Made by a program: the position numbers and the translations under genes
Source of the DNA: Epiperipatus broadwayi
Taxonomy: Eukaryota > Onychophora > Udeonychophora > Euonychophora > Peripatidae
NCBI GenBank assembly: GCA_028023455.1
Contig: JAQFVV010000018.1
Coordinates: 10,808,771-10,872,770 of the forward strand
Reading direction: 5' to 3'
DNA: 64,000 nt
The notes under the pieces: model-generated
The model's input: only the letters and a program-made list of their open reading frames with translations
Database searches by the model: none
Told to the model about the DNA's origin: nothing
Part shown: positions 47,735 to 60,577 of the stretch, one piece after another
How the letters are laid out: each line of letters starts with the position of its first letter
Position numbering within the stretch: position 1 is the first letter of the stretch

Positions 47735-48725
47735 AAGACATATTTTACGGGTTCAAGCATGTAAGATTTTAATTAGATTTCCAATCTTTTGACTTGATCA
47801 CACAAGACCTCAACTGGGAAATGAGTACTATATAATTGTAGTGTCTATAAAGATAGTCATAGAGGCACTGTAAACAGTGTTCACAATAATTGTTAAAGTT
47901 CCAAAACTAGAAAAAAACAGGTGTATAAAATTGAACAAATTGAAAACAAACAAACAACAAATAGAAAATTGTTTTTCAAAAAAATTGTTCAATAGAGGAA
48001 GTTTACAAATATCATCACATTTGTTGATACAATTTGGTCTTTTTAATATCTCAGTAGCTTCTCTGATTTTACATTGATGTGTGTTTTCACATCTCGATAG
48101 GATCCTAGTTTTAGAAAAATCAATATTGTGACTTCAATCCATAGCATGGATTGAGAGTGTGGATCATGATGAATGTTGTTTCACTGCATTAACATGTTCA
48201 ACCCTTCTAGTACTATTGAGGCTGAAGGAGTTTATGAGATTTAAGTGGCATTTGTAAGTCTTCTTATGTGGGTGTAAGGGATGAACAGGCTAATGCAGTA
48301 AAGCAACATTCATCATCATCATCATCACTCTCAATCCATGCTATATATTGAGGTCACAATATTGGTTTTTCTAAGACCAGGATCCTATCAAGATGTGATG
48401 ACATTTGTAAACTTCCTCTATTTGAATTTTTTTTTTTGAAAAACAAATTATTCTGAAGATTCTGAATTTGTTTTTCAATTTGTTCAATTTTATACACCTG
48501 TTGTTTTTTTCTAGTTTTGGAACTTTAACAATTATTGTGAACACTGTTTACAGTGCCTCTACAACTATCATTATAGACACTATTTACAACACCTCCAGAA
48601 TTATATAGTATTCATTTCCCAGTTGAGGGCTTGTGTGATCAAGTCAGAACATTGGAAATATAATTAAAATCTTACATGCATGAACCCACAAAATATGACT
48701 TTTATATCTGTAACCTGGGAAAACA
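47735..48725. mobile_element. Penelope-like palindrome (~450-bp arms, ~100-bp spacer)
   Basis: Left arm about 47735-48193 (element on the minus strand), right arm about 48292-48725. Inverted matches include GAACACTGTTTACAGTGCCTCTA, AACTTTAACAATTATTG, ACCAGGATCCTATC-type, and CTCAATCCATGCTAT. The spacer (48194-48291) is present once. Arms encode the end of the GIY-YIG protein plus 3' UTR. No TSD was found at the outer ends. Confidence 0.82.
47955..48200 (-). pseudogene. Penelope-like C-terminal segment (left arm)
   Basis: The minus strand reads SIHAMDXSHNIDFSKTRILS, RCENTHQCKIREATEILKRP, then CDDICKLPLL. PLE C-termini after the GIY-YIG core typically read H..NW...ILDRE....RKIREA..I........N.D.G..LP..W, and this follows the same spacing. 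The GIY core itself is missing. One in-frame stop replaces a residue before SHNI. Confidence 0.72.
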
Positions 48726-51700
48726 TTAATATAAACATATACATATATATAAATATTCTCTTTACAATAGAAAAGTTTTTGTGATTTCTAATATTATACT
48801 TTGTCTATAATAATCATGTTAATCAATAATTTCTGCTGTAAAAACTTGCACAAAACTGTAATAGAAATAAAATAATATTAATCCAAATACCTGTTATTCA
48901 AAAATTTCTATCATTTAACCCAAATTTCAAAAATTATCTTTAACTTTTTATCAAAAAATAAATTTGTATGTACACACGTTTTGAAACAAAATAAAAATCA
49001 TTCAGTAAATACTTATAAATTAATAAGTTTAGTTGAAGTAAGATGCCTGTGTTTTTTCTTACTTTAGTAGAATGAGGAATTACAATGAGAGGGGTGGAGG
49101 TAATAAAAGTTCTTCGTCTTAAAATCTGAAAAATTCATAAATTTGAAAAAGTTTTGAACCTAGGAATTTTGAAATAATTATATTCTTACCTTTTTAAAAA
49201 AGGATGATTGGTAATTCCACAAACTTATCAAAAAATTTTTTTTTCTAAATTCATTACCACTATCGTTAATTTTTTTATACAATATTGGGAAACAGATCAT
49301 CTAATTTAAGAATAATTATATTATCATTTGTCACAAAGTTTAAGATATTAAAAAGTGGGCTTACAAGAAGATCTAGCAACTTCTATTCTTACTCATTATA
49401 GTAGGATTTCCCAAAAAATTTCTTTGCTGATTTTACTATCATGCAGAACTTATTGCCACTTGCCTACCTGTGTACATATATACACTCAAATAGTATAAAC
49501 AACTTATAATTTTTGAATATATAAATGGCAAAATATAAAATTAGTATAAGTATTATTTATTATAAAAAAAATGTCAGTAATTTAATAGAATTATAAATCT
49601 AAGATTATATAAAACTAATATAATAATTCAGAAATTATTTTCTATAAATTTACTATAAAGAAAATAATAAAACTTATATTAATTTAAATTTCCCCCTCAT
49701 TATCTATTACTAAAAAATATCACTTATAGTGAAATAATTGGAGGAAAAATAGATATTATTTCTTTGTATTACTAGTCTTTAAGTACTTGTATCTAGTATA
49801 AGAAATGTATTTAGCTAGTATTTGTTTATTTTGTTTGGAAGTTATTAAAAGCAGAATTTTTTTTTTTAAAGTATTCATTTTCACATTTTGTATAAAAAAA
49901 TAATGAAGAAATTAATAAATATATTAGTTATTTCCAATTTTTTACATTTAATTATATATCAAATTATCAACCACAGCTCATATGTAATACTACAATGCCA
50001 CAAACGTAATTGTTTTTTTCTCAAAATATGAATGGGCCTAAACTAAAATTTGTCATTGGAATATAAAATATAATTTTATGGACATATCAATGTTGGTTGA
50101 AGGAACAAAAATAAATTATACAAAAGCAAATAAAAATGACAACCTAAATAAATACAAAATAATTTCTTTTTTATTTTAACAAAATCTCATATGTAATCTG
50201 ATACTGATGCTAAACATTTTTCAAAAGTAATTCTCAATATTTGTTCTAGATTTCAAGAAAAAGTATTTGTTTATCAATGAAAAAATTCAGTGATTTAATA
50301 AAGCTTTAATAAAAGTTTTCTTTGTATTTTTAAAAACAAATTCCATAATATTTGACCAATAAGAACAATAAAGAAATTTCTGATATGATATATCATCTAA
50401 ATACAAATTATGGAAATTGTTTGAATAAAATGCCCTTTTCATAATTTATCTTATTATATGATCAAACTAATTCTTATGTAGAGAATATAAATTGTTATAT
50501 CTTGGTGAGCAAAAAAGTACATTATATTTATTGTTGAAAAAACAGTTTTAAAATTATAATTGTATTAATAAAAAACTATTAGGTCCCCCCCCCACTCCCT
50601 GTTGGTAGCATACCTAAATAGATGGAAGAGAGGTTTTATCTTGAGTTCAAAAGATGAAAGGAACTACTGATATGACTTTATTACAGTTAATTTTAAATTA
50701 AAACTATTTTTTTAATGCATATGTAAGTAAATATATTTTCAGAGACTAATTTGTTTATATGAGGACATTAAATATGTTGTACTTGTGGAGAAAAATGTTG
50801 ACACTATAGCTGAAACCACATTAGGTCATTAACATTTTGCTGGAAATATGAATTAGTAATGTTTAGTTATTTGAGTGTAATCAAGTTCTGGTTATTGATA
50901 TCACTTATAGTCAATTAATGGCAGTGTTTATACTATATTTATCACGAGTAGTTTACAGTTTTGCAAGCATAGCAGCAGAGCTTATACTGTGTACTATAAA
51001 TAGATTATTTTGTTTGTAACAATATTGGAAATATTAGTTACATGTATTGTAATCAATTTAGTGACATTTGTTGAAGATTATTATCCTGTTGATAATGGCA
51101 GCAAAATCATAATAGATTCCATTATAATTGTTTCAAAATATATTTTTTGTAATTTTAAAGTCAATAAAAAAATTAATATAATGAACGATAAATGAGTCTC
51201 AACTGCAATTCTAAAAATCAATCTATCAACTCATATTATAATGTCATCTTCCAGGTATTGTAATCTACTTCTTATTCTTGATAACTTTTAGTGGTTTTCA
51301 TTTTAACTGTTGTCTTACAAATCAGCAAATATATATAGTACTTCTTCACTTTTGATATCAACTGTTTTATGCATATTATATGGAATATCTTCATTTGTTT
51401 AATACTTGTGATGATATTAGAAATCCATTTAGTGGTAATAGTGTATATAGGCTTATGACTTCACTTTTTTGCTAGTATGTTTTGCATTCAATTTTGTATC
51501 TTTAGATTGAATATCAGGAGTCTCCAATGATCAAAAGATTGTTGTAATAGTGTATTATTTTACAAATCTGTCATATTAACAGATTTGAGTTGTTGATGTT
51601 GATGGTATCCAGTGACTGAACCAGTTATAAAATCTACCCTTCTTCCAAGTTTAAAGAACAACAAAAAGAAGTTTTATTATTCTTAGCAGCCATTATTATA

Positions 51701-54700
51701 TTTCCTTTTGAGACTGGAATACCTTATTATTTTGCTCCAATTGTTTTTTGGGGGAGGGGGAGATAATAAGGCTGTTGACTCAAACTCCATTATCATCAGG
51801 ATATTATTTACTCTAATAATAAAACTCTTCAAGTAGTAAAAATATTTTCCTTGTTCTCCTTTGCAATAATTTTTATAATCATTCAACATTTAATTTAAGT
51901 ATTAAACGTTTATTCTGTATTGCAATTTAATAAATTGGATTTAAATTGTTAGACATATAAGATTACAGATGAAAAATCTCCTAGTAAATTATATTTGAAC
52001 TTTGTTAATATAGATAAAATAACAATAAAAAATATTACATAGTGAGAACAATGAACTTTTGATCAAGCAGTGTAAAGGAAAGTCACCTTAGCTGATACAC
52101 AAAAAAGAAAGAAAGAAAATTAATGAAATTTTTGTTGATTGAACTTTTTTTAAAAAATATGAATGAAAAAATACGAAGTGATTATAAATCTACAAATTCT
52201 CTTTTAAAATTTAAAATAGCATCTATAAATTTTAAAATATTGTGGAATACCATGTTAAAGTGTTTTTAAAAGGTGTTAACATGTTATCTTACCACATTAG
52301 TTTTGAGTTTACCATTATGATTAAATTTGTTAATTTATGTTTTTTTAAAAATAAAACATCTTCAACTAAAATCAAATTGTAATAATATATACTTCTATTT
52401 TTAAATAATTATTATATAAATATTGTCTAAAAATAATCATAAATAGTTAAATAAACTATGAAAATAAGCCATTTTTTTAGCTGATTGCTAATAACAAAAG
52501 AATTAAATGTATAATTACCCTTGCAGCTACTCCACCAATCTGTGCATGGATTATATCCTCTGAAGTTTATGACTGTAGACTTCTGAAAACTTCTTCCCTC
52601 TTCAGATTTTTTAAAGTAATATAATCAATACAGTTTCTGTTATCAAAATAGATGCAAACCTGGCAACTATAGATAGCTGCCAGAGAATGAAGAAATGCTA
52701 AAGGTTTATCAATGCCCTCTCCAAAGATTTCCAAATGTAATTTTGTAATTAGTAATAGTAATGTTAAAAATTATATCCAAATCCTTTAAGACTTTAACAT
52801 TTTGATCTAGTTCAAAAATTTTAATGATGTTTGTCTTTTATGTTGGTTATCTTGCTGCCTTCTTTTTGAGAAGCAAGCTTATTTAATCTGATCAACATGA
52901 TGTTATATCAATAGTCTCATTATACATATGAACATTTCCTTGAAATGCTTTGTTATATCTGTAGCAAACTTTGCAAGAATAATAGACTTCAGATTTTGGT
53001 CAATCTTGTAGAATCGATTTGATTTATGAATTAGATTATTATTAATGTGATCATTTTAGCCTTAAAAATATTTTCTTCAAAGATAAAATCTGATAATCAA
53101 ATAAGAAAGGGTACTTTTATTATTGCAAAAATCAAAAACAAGACTATGGTTTATTAGTAGTAAAATCTATAGACTATAATTTGTTATATTACAAATAAAA
53201 TAGTCCTCAATGCGTCATCCTCTTTAAAATCCAAGATAATTTTCAGAGATGTTTGATATAATTTATTGTCTTCTCATTTCCATGAATTAAAATATCTTTG
53301 CAATATTTGAACAAATATGGAATAGAAAGTCCTTTAATACCTCAGCAACTTGATCACCTATCATTTCTTATAAATGTGTAGAAGCTGCTTGAAATTACAA
53401 AATTATATAAATTCCTGGTTTACACATATTTATGAAAATTAAGTCAATTTGAATCAAATACTTCTAATGTCTCTATTATAATCATCACTTTTTTTTTCTT
53501 TGAATATTTTTTCAATGGAATAATGTGATTCTGATTTAAAATCTTTACTGAATATGATTTCCCACATGATTTCATGTTGCTTTGATTCCAATTAATATAT
53601 ACACAATAGTATACAAGTTTGCATTGTTTGCATATTTACAACCCACTTTAAGTTTAAAAAGTAATGTTTGTTTACTAGGGTGTAAACACTTTAGCTGGTG
53701 ATATTGACTATAATTTGATATTTATACCATATATATATTCTGAATATATTACTATGCTTATGAAATACATTCAATGGTTAAGACAAAAAATCTGTTGACT
53801 TTATTTGTCTGTGATGATAGTAGGAATCCATTTCATAGTAAAATAGTTGTAGATGAAAAAATTGAAATTTAATCAGAATGAAAATGTCTATCAACCCCTC
53901 TTTATTTTTCTCTGACAGTAATGTTTTTATTATCTTACAATCATTTTGTTCTAACTGAATCAGCTACTATTACTAGTTTAATTGAGAGTGTTTAAAAAAA
54001 CTTGTCAACTCAGCAAGATCTTGGATTGGTTCTAATTACATTAAACTCCATATTTTAAACTGAAGCAAATATAAATAGATTTTAAATAAAAGACCCCTAG
54101 AAAATAATCCTCTATTTGTATCTAATCATGATAATTAATATTAATCCCAATATTTTAGGCATATATATATATGATTTTAACACAAAATATAATATGCACA
54201 TTTGAATTTAAAATTTAAGTTACATTTTATATGCATTTTAGAGAATTATTAAATTGTTTTTATTTAAAAATTTTAATGTTTTTATTTTTTATAACATTTA
54301 CCTAATCCTATTATCTATTTTCTCTGGTTCTTTGAAAACAATGGATGAAGGGTTAATTGTCTATCACAATTTTAAGGATAATTCATACATAAGCAATGTA
54401 TATTGAATAGTAAGAAAAAATTTGCATTTTAAAACAGTTACAAAATATTTTTTTTAACTCAACTTAATTTTTTGTAATTGTTGTTTTTAATTTTTTTTAA
54501 TAATTTTTTTAAAAAAAAAAGGATTGAGTAAATTTTTAATTCTAATATATGTGAGAGGATTAAAATGTGTGTGCGATTAAAACTATCAAGTTAATGTAAA
54601 ATATTGTTAATAATTTTCAATATGTTATATTATTTACCTTAAATTTTGTTTAAATTAATTGTTATTCTTATAAATTTAATCTTTAATCAAAGCAGATTTC

Positions 54701-55320
54701 ATAGATGAGATCGTGATGCAATTACTTTGGCATTGATTTGATATATGTATACAAATAAGATATATTTTTAAAATATATATTTATAAATATATATTTTAAT
54801 GTAGTACATATTTTTCTTAATATGTCCCTAACTTTGTTCAGTCAACTATTTTAAATGAGTATTAAGTTTTTTTAATAATTTTAAAAGTTGTCATTTGCTT
54901 GTACTCAGGTACCAAAATTGATTGGGAAGTTTTGTAACTGAGAGAACTTTATTGTTATTTTATTATCCTACTAGGTGCAGATATTCACTAGATTTGATTA
55001 CTAATTTAATTAGAGAACTTTGAACAATGAACCACTATAAAAATTGTGCCTCTTGAATTATATATCATGACTTGACATTTAGCAATACACTCTTATATAT
55101 ATTTCAGATGGTAAAATATAATTAATTGACTTAGTTAAAGATGCTAGGTGCTAATGCAGACTCAAAACAGTGTTAAGCTCAATCAGTAGTCTGTAATATG
55201 ATCTTTCAGATTACAATTTATTTATTTTTTAATTTTCAGATTAATGTTAATTTTTTTTTTTTTTTAGTTCTGATACATAATCTATTGTTTAAGTGTTTGG
55301 AAAAAAATAATTTAATAGAT
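48726..55320. other. Long AT-rich stretch without recognised elements
   Basis: No transposon termini or credible genes in about 6.6 kb. Minor features: an MNRNN-like AT landscape, C run at 50585-50593, G-rich GGGGGAGGGGG at 51748-51761, and T/A runs at 54480-54525. The minus strand of about 53040-52510 has several longer partly open segments (for example IILAKFATDITKHFKEMF at about 52990-52937 and NLKREEVFRSLQS at about 52608-52570), suggesting an old, unassigned coding remnant. Confidence 0.45.
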
Positions 55321-55329
55321 ACCTTTTTT

Positions 55330-55665
55330 ACCAATTCTTACATATACATCTGAGATTTGAATGCTTAACGTTTATTTTAAAAGTGAATATTAGATGAGAA
55401 AATAAATAGATACTCATCACTGAAAAAATTTAGAGGCTGAGATGGACCTGTTTGAAAAGAAATGATAATAGATTATTCAAATAAAATGTTAAACTAGATC
55501 TCAAGAGATTTTAAAAGATGTAGAAAAAGATGATGTGTAAAATAGATGGATAAGGAAGTTTGTTGGAATAAAATTTGATAAAGAGAAAATATAGATTGAA
55601 AAAATGATTAAACATGGAATGACTATCATTCTGCAGTAAATTGTTAAGTATGTAAATTAACACAA
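55330..55665 (+). pseudogene. RTE LINE 3' fragment
   Basis: Aligns by eye with 16895-17285 of the RTE copy: CAATTCTTACATATACATCTGAGATT versus CAGTTCTTATTTATAGATCTGAGATT, then CTCAAGAGATTTTAAAAGATGTAGAAAAAGA and the final CATGGAATGACTATCATTCTGCAGTA versus ACCTTCATGCTACAGTA. It covers only the C-terminal region. Strongly decayed. Confidence 0.7.
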
Positions 55666-56699
55666 AAAACTTGTTGTCAAATCTAAATAGTACAATTAAA
55701 AATTTTCTATAATTGCTCCTTTGATATTGCTTTTTATTTCTGAAAAATTCGTTTTATTTATAACCAAGTTAGCTAATTAAAACTATTATGAAGAAAATCA
55801 ATTGACGGTTATAAGGTATGATTTAATGCGTTCATATTGCCATTTTTTCTCCAACCAGGTAATTTTAATGTTAACTTGTTGTGAAAGTAACTATCTGTTT
55901 CATTATTGTCTCTACATGAAACTATTAATTCTTCATTTTTAATATATTAAGATTCACTGCAAAAAAGAAAATTATGTATTAAGATTATATTAAATTAAAA
56001 TAAATCCTAACTTCAAAAAAATTAGCTGAAAATATGAACTATTAATTAATTAAACAAACATTTCTATGATTTTAATCTGAACATAACTAGTATGTTCCAT
56101 GCCATTAATTTAAATTGATCTTTGTTGATTACATGAATAGCACGTCTCTAAAATGACTTTTTGGTTTTTTTAAATTTCTAAATGGCACATTCATTATTAT
56201 AACAATGAATCTAACTAACTCCTTAAGAATTATTTCTTTCACCAACAAACTTTTTGAGCACTTTACACTTTTCTAATAAATTAAAATTGAAATTATTTTT
56301 GCTTCAGAAAAGTGCATTTAATTAATTTTTGTATTTCATTTAAAGAAACGTTTTAAGCAAATTTTTATGCACATATATCTTTTACTTATAGAAGTTGTTT
56401 TGACTGTAGATTGAAAATTCATAGTTGGACTGTTATTATGTAATTACATATACAAGTTTTATCTAACAATGCTTTTCTTTCTGATGCAGCAATGTTAAAA
56501 CATTAATTGTTATGTAATTTTATTAAATAAATTACATAAATGTTTTATCAAAGACTTAATATTAAATAAATATATAAATATGATTTTTGTTGCTAAGAAA
56601 AAAGTTGTGAGCAAAGGGTAATTATATAATGTTTTTGTCAATGAATTTGACTTAGTTTAAAAAAGATTTGTGGCAATGTTTAAAAATAGTTGATTGCTA

Positions 56700-57420
56700 A
56701 AAGAAATTTATTCATATTAAAAGATTTGCTATACGATGGTATGAATGGAAGTATTATTATTGATGATGGAAAATCTGAAGCTTCTGAAATATTACACAAG
56801 ATAGATTTGTAAAAATAAAAATAATTCCACCCAAAGTCTTTTAAAACTATAATTAGCTGTTAATTATTGATATACAGTATATGCTTTTTTTTTTTGGCAA
56901 TTCAAAAGACACTTTATAAAATATTTTCATTGTTTTGAGTAATGAAAGAATAATCTTCAACAACTTTTGTCATGAATGATTATACACTTGAGAATATGCA
57001 CCAGTGTAAATGTCCTAGTAACTTTTTAAATAGAAATAATTGTGTATTGAGGTAAAACATAGAATTGAATGTCTGTTGTTACATTAACAGACTAAAAGTT
57101 AGATTTTTTCATCATAGCTACATAATTACTTCAAATGAATTAGTTGCATATAGGATTGTTATTCTGTTAACTTTATAATATGGAATTGAGACATGGATCA
57201 ACTATTTCCATAATATAAAATCACTGGAAATTTTTGTTTAAGAATGCTTTGAAATATAATAGTGTGAACATTAGATTAATCAATGTTCTTAATTTCCCAG
57301 ATATTATGATATTAACTTTATTATTATAAAAGCAAATCTTCAGTGGATTAAAAATATTTTATGATGAATTTAAATATAGATTTTATGGAAGAAACTAACA
57401 TCATTTGCATTATAAGGATT
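56700..57420 (+). pseudogene. LINE reverse transcriptase remnant (second family)
   Basis: About 56720-56815 reads LLYDGMNGSIIIDDGKSEAS, then EILHKIDL, the LINE RT region FHDGM...V..DGE.SE.F...NGVKQG. About 57165-57350 reads LYNMELRHGSTI / YGIETWINYFHNIKSLEIF and ANLQWI, the post-RT region that in LINEs reads LLYGSETWTxYRRHIKxLExF...KAQLRWxGH. The palm (FADD) segment between them is lost. It differs from the RTE family above and is probably CR1/Jockey-group-like (inference). Confidence 0.62.
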
Positions 57421-57915
57421 ATCTCAAAATCATTTTTGTTTTTATTGTGAGGATTAGTTAATAGTAAAATATAAAAAAGAACAATTATGCAAAGTGTTTA
57501 ATCTTTTATAAAATAATAGTTACTGCAGAAGCTAAAAGCATCACAAGATGATAAATAAACTAAAAGAGACCAGCTTGTGATATACATGGACATATTTCTG
57601 TTTCATTAATTATTTTTTTATGCACTCATCTCAAACCTTGACTTTCATTTTCTGTTCTTCGTATTTTTTTAAATCCCAAACTTAAAATATTTATATTTAT
57701 TTAAGGGTATTTGCTAATAATGATGATGATAAAAATTTGTATAGAATTTATTGTAAATGATGAAGGCTGTCTAGAGATTAAAATCAGTTAAGATTTAAGT
57801 ATTTATATGACACAGAGGCAAAACTCTCAATATAGTAGCGCCACTCAGTGCAAGCCAAAATAATCAGTGGATGTAGGAAGGTTGTGTGCATAAAATCCCT
57901 ATCTAGTCCCTACTC

Positions 57916-57974
57916 ATCTAATATCCTCAGACTAGTTTCTAGATTGTGGCTTTCATCAGTGAGGAGCCTTGGAT
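57916..57974 (-). ncRNA. Type I hammerhead ribozyme with damaged helix II
   Basis: Minus strand: core CUGAUGA (57953-57959 reversed), GAAAC and GUC all intact, with inner helix I CCUCA/UGAGG perfect. Outer helix I (AUCCAA/UUAGAU) has one G-to-A-type mismatch. Helix II (AAGC-CACAA-UCUA) can form only about two pairs, so activity is likely reduced. Confidence 0.7.
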
Positions 57975-58245
57975 CTGAAAGCATTGCACCTAGATCTTAG
58001 GATCTAATACAACTCTCCAGCAGTCACCTTTTACTTTTTTAGCTAACTACAAAGATTTGAGTCCAAAATAAAAACATAATAATGTTTTCAAGCTAAGCTT
58101 ATTAGCTTGCATAATTATAAAGATCTGAACTCAGTTCAGCATCCATATTTTTTGGTGTCTTTGGTTCTTTAATAACCATAGTCATCATAATTCTATTGGG
58201 CAGGAGGATTGCATTAGACCCTAAGATCTAGGTGCAGTGCTCTCA

Positions 58246-58283
58246 GATCCAAGGCTCCTCACTAGTCTGGAGATATTGGATGA
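58246..58283 (+). ncRNA. Hammerhead with 24-nt core deletion
   Basis: Helix I halves (AUCCAA-GGC-UCCUCA and UGGAGA-UA-UUGGAU) are directly joined as CTCCTCACTAGTCTGGAG. The region from CUGA through GAAA is missing. The deletion endpoints fall at two ACT trinucleotides present in intact copies, as expected for short-repeat deletion. Confidence 0.8.
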
Positions 58284-58449
58284 GTAGGCACTAGATAGGG
58301 ATTTTATGCACAAACCTTCCTGCATCCATTAATTACTCTGGCTTAAACTGAGTGGTACTACTGTATGGAGAGTTTGCCTCTGTGAAAAACAGCTTGTGTA
58401 AGCATAAAGATTGGTGATCATTTGATGTTTGATGGTGAGTATTTATATG

Positions 58450-59060
58450 TTAAGTTCTGTGCTTGATTGGCAATAGAATATGCAATAATATTTATTACCT
58501 CGATGATTGTCTGTAATAGTTTGCCATTGTTTACCACCTCTTAACACAATTTATTCTAGTGATTTAATTTTAGAATATCATAACTATGATATGCCCTTAC
58601 AACACCAATATATATATATATATATATTATTTTTAAAATATTGCATTTGCATCTTCTTAATTTTTATAAGTTGATCTTTATAATAATAAATAGTGCTAAA
58701 GATTCTCATATATTATTCAATATATAACTTGCAGAGTTTCAATGTTATCGGTTCATAGGAGTAATATTAAAACTTATTCTATCTAATAAACAATTTTCAT
58801 TATTGGTGTAAGCAATAACAAAATATTTTACATTTTTTTAAATAAATTTAAATAGCACCAAATCCTATTTATGTAATGTGTAAACATATACAAAAATAGC
58901 TGATTAAAATTTTAAAAACATGAAATTTAAGGTATGGAAAATTAGCATGCCAGAAAACATAATTTTAATACATTTACCTAACATGTTCAAAATATTAGTC
59001 TCAAATTTGAATAAACATTTTTTTTAGATAGCGGAATTTCCTAAGTAAGTTCAGATTTTT
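58450..59060. other. AT-rich intergenic DNA
   Basis: TA tract at 58607-58629. No other structure recognised. Confidence 0.5.
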
Positions 59061-59064
59061 TTTT

Positions 59065-59915
59065 TAGTTAAACATCTTCAATATATTTGGAAGTAAATCA
59101 GTTTTTACACATGCACTGTTTTAATATAAATTTACCCACACTCACCCATAAGCAAAAATTTTAAAGAACAAGTGAATTCACTTGTCCTTCAAGTTTATCT
59201 ATATATAATCCAACCTTTGCTTATCATGCATTATTCAGGGCTTGAGTCTATTATATACCTGATTTTTTAAACCATGTTCAAATTGTGCAAATGTAATTAA
59301 AATATTACAGGAGAGAGAATTTATTTCATTTTTAACCATCTGCAATTAATGTGTAGTAATTTAAAATCTAAATATATTGATTTATTTTTTATACAGTATA
59401 TATATATATTATAATATATTCAAAAGTAAATCAATATTCATATATGTGCTGTTTTAATAATAATTTACATGCACTCATCCATAAGCAAAGATTCCCCAAA
59501 ATAAGTAAATTCATTTGTCCTTCAAGCTTATCTATCTATAAGTTAATTTTTTCTTACTATGCATTATTTAGGGCTTGAGTCTATTATATGCCTGATTTTG
59601 TAAATGATGTTCAAATTGTACAAACATATTTCAAATATTACAAGAGAATTTATCTCATTTTTAATCACCTGCAATTAACTATTGCACAATTTGAACATTA
59701 TTTAAAAAATCAGGTATATAGTAGCTTCAAGCCCTGAATAATGCATGGTAAGCAAAGGTTGGCTTATAGAACAAGTGAATTCACTTCTTTGAAATCTTTG
59801 CTCACAAGTGCATACATGTAAATTTATATTAAAACAGTGCATGGGTGAAAATTGATTTACTCCCAAATATATTATAATAGATACTGTGCTGTATAAAAAA
59901 TAAATATCAATAAAC
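59065..59915. repeat. Tandem-plus-inverted ~335-bp repeat (F-F'-R)
   Basis: Unit F (about 59070-59405) and a second direct copy (about 59411-59680) share AAGTAAATCA, GCACTGTTTTAATA, CTCA.CCATAAGCAAA, TTGTCCTTCAAG, TTATCTAT, GCATTATT.AGGGCTTGAGTC and ATTACA.GAGA. A third, inverted copy occupies about 59683-59915 (AAGCCCTGAATAATGCATG...AAAACAGTGCATG...TTGATTTACT). An 18-bp palindrome ACAAGTGAATTCACTTGT occurs in the unit. The architecture matches the hammerhead family, but no CUGANGA/GAAA core is seen and no TSD was found. Confidence 0.72.
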
Positions 59916-60577
59916 TAGCTGACCATCCAATATTAATTGATAAATGATTAAGGCAGACAATTTGGTTTAGTCAGATCAACATCCATGCAAATTGTCTGCT
60001 GATAATGCGGCTTACTTCACCTCTCGGATTAAACTCATGCTTCACATTTATCTTTAAATTACCTAACTTGTAGACAAGAGTTTTATATAAAAATTCTAAA
60101 TAGAAACATTTTCCTGTCCTAAACTCTCACAACTTTTTTTTAAATTCATTATTGTTTTATATATTATAAATAACACTTTTTTTTTATTGAATGCACACCC
60201 AAACATGTGCAGACAAACAGATATATTTAAATGTTAGACATATTTGTAAGTTTCTCTCATGGCAAAAACAAAACTACAGTTTACAAGAAACTCATACAGA
60301 TAGAAAATTATTTAGCATATGTATACAATCATAAAGGAATTATATTGCCACTATGAAACAGATAAAGAAAAGTTTATTTGGAAAAACAAAAGATCTTCAT
60401 AGAAAAAATTCTCATGAAAAATAGTTAGCTGCCTTTAAGAAAGTCTTATATATTCAACAACAACAAAAAAAAAACGCAAAAAAAAAAAATAATTATAAGT
60501 ACTATATTGCAACCATATATATATATATAATATTATAAATCGATGTCTATATTTCTTCAAAGCCTTATATACGGAAT

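Larger units (their letters stand above)
57798..58449. mobile_element. Hammerhead-family foldback insertion with 12-bp target duplication
   Basis: A perfect AGTATTTATATG duplication (57798-57809, 58438-58449) bounds a 628-bp insertion. Left arm 57811-58015 and right arm 58205-58384 are inverted and homologous to the ~456-bp unit at 42.6-44.2 kb. The right end runs to the unit's natural end (GTGATCA.TTGATGTTTGATGG); the left end is internal (CACAGAGGCAAAACTCTC). The polarity is therefore opposite to the 42-kb insertion, yet again one natural end and one truncated end abut the TSD. The spacer holds the rest of one unit. Confidence 0.85.
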
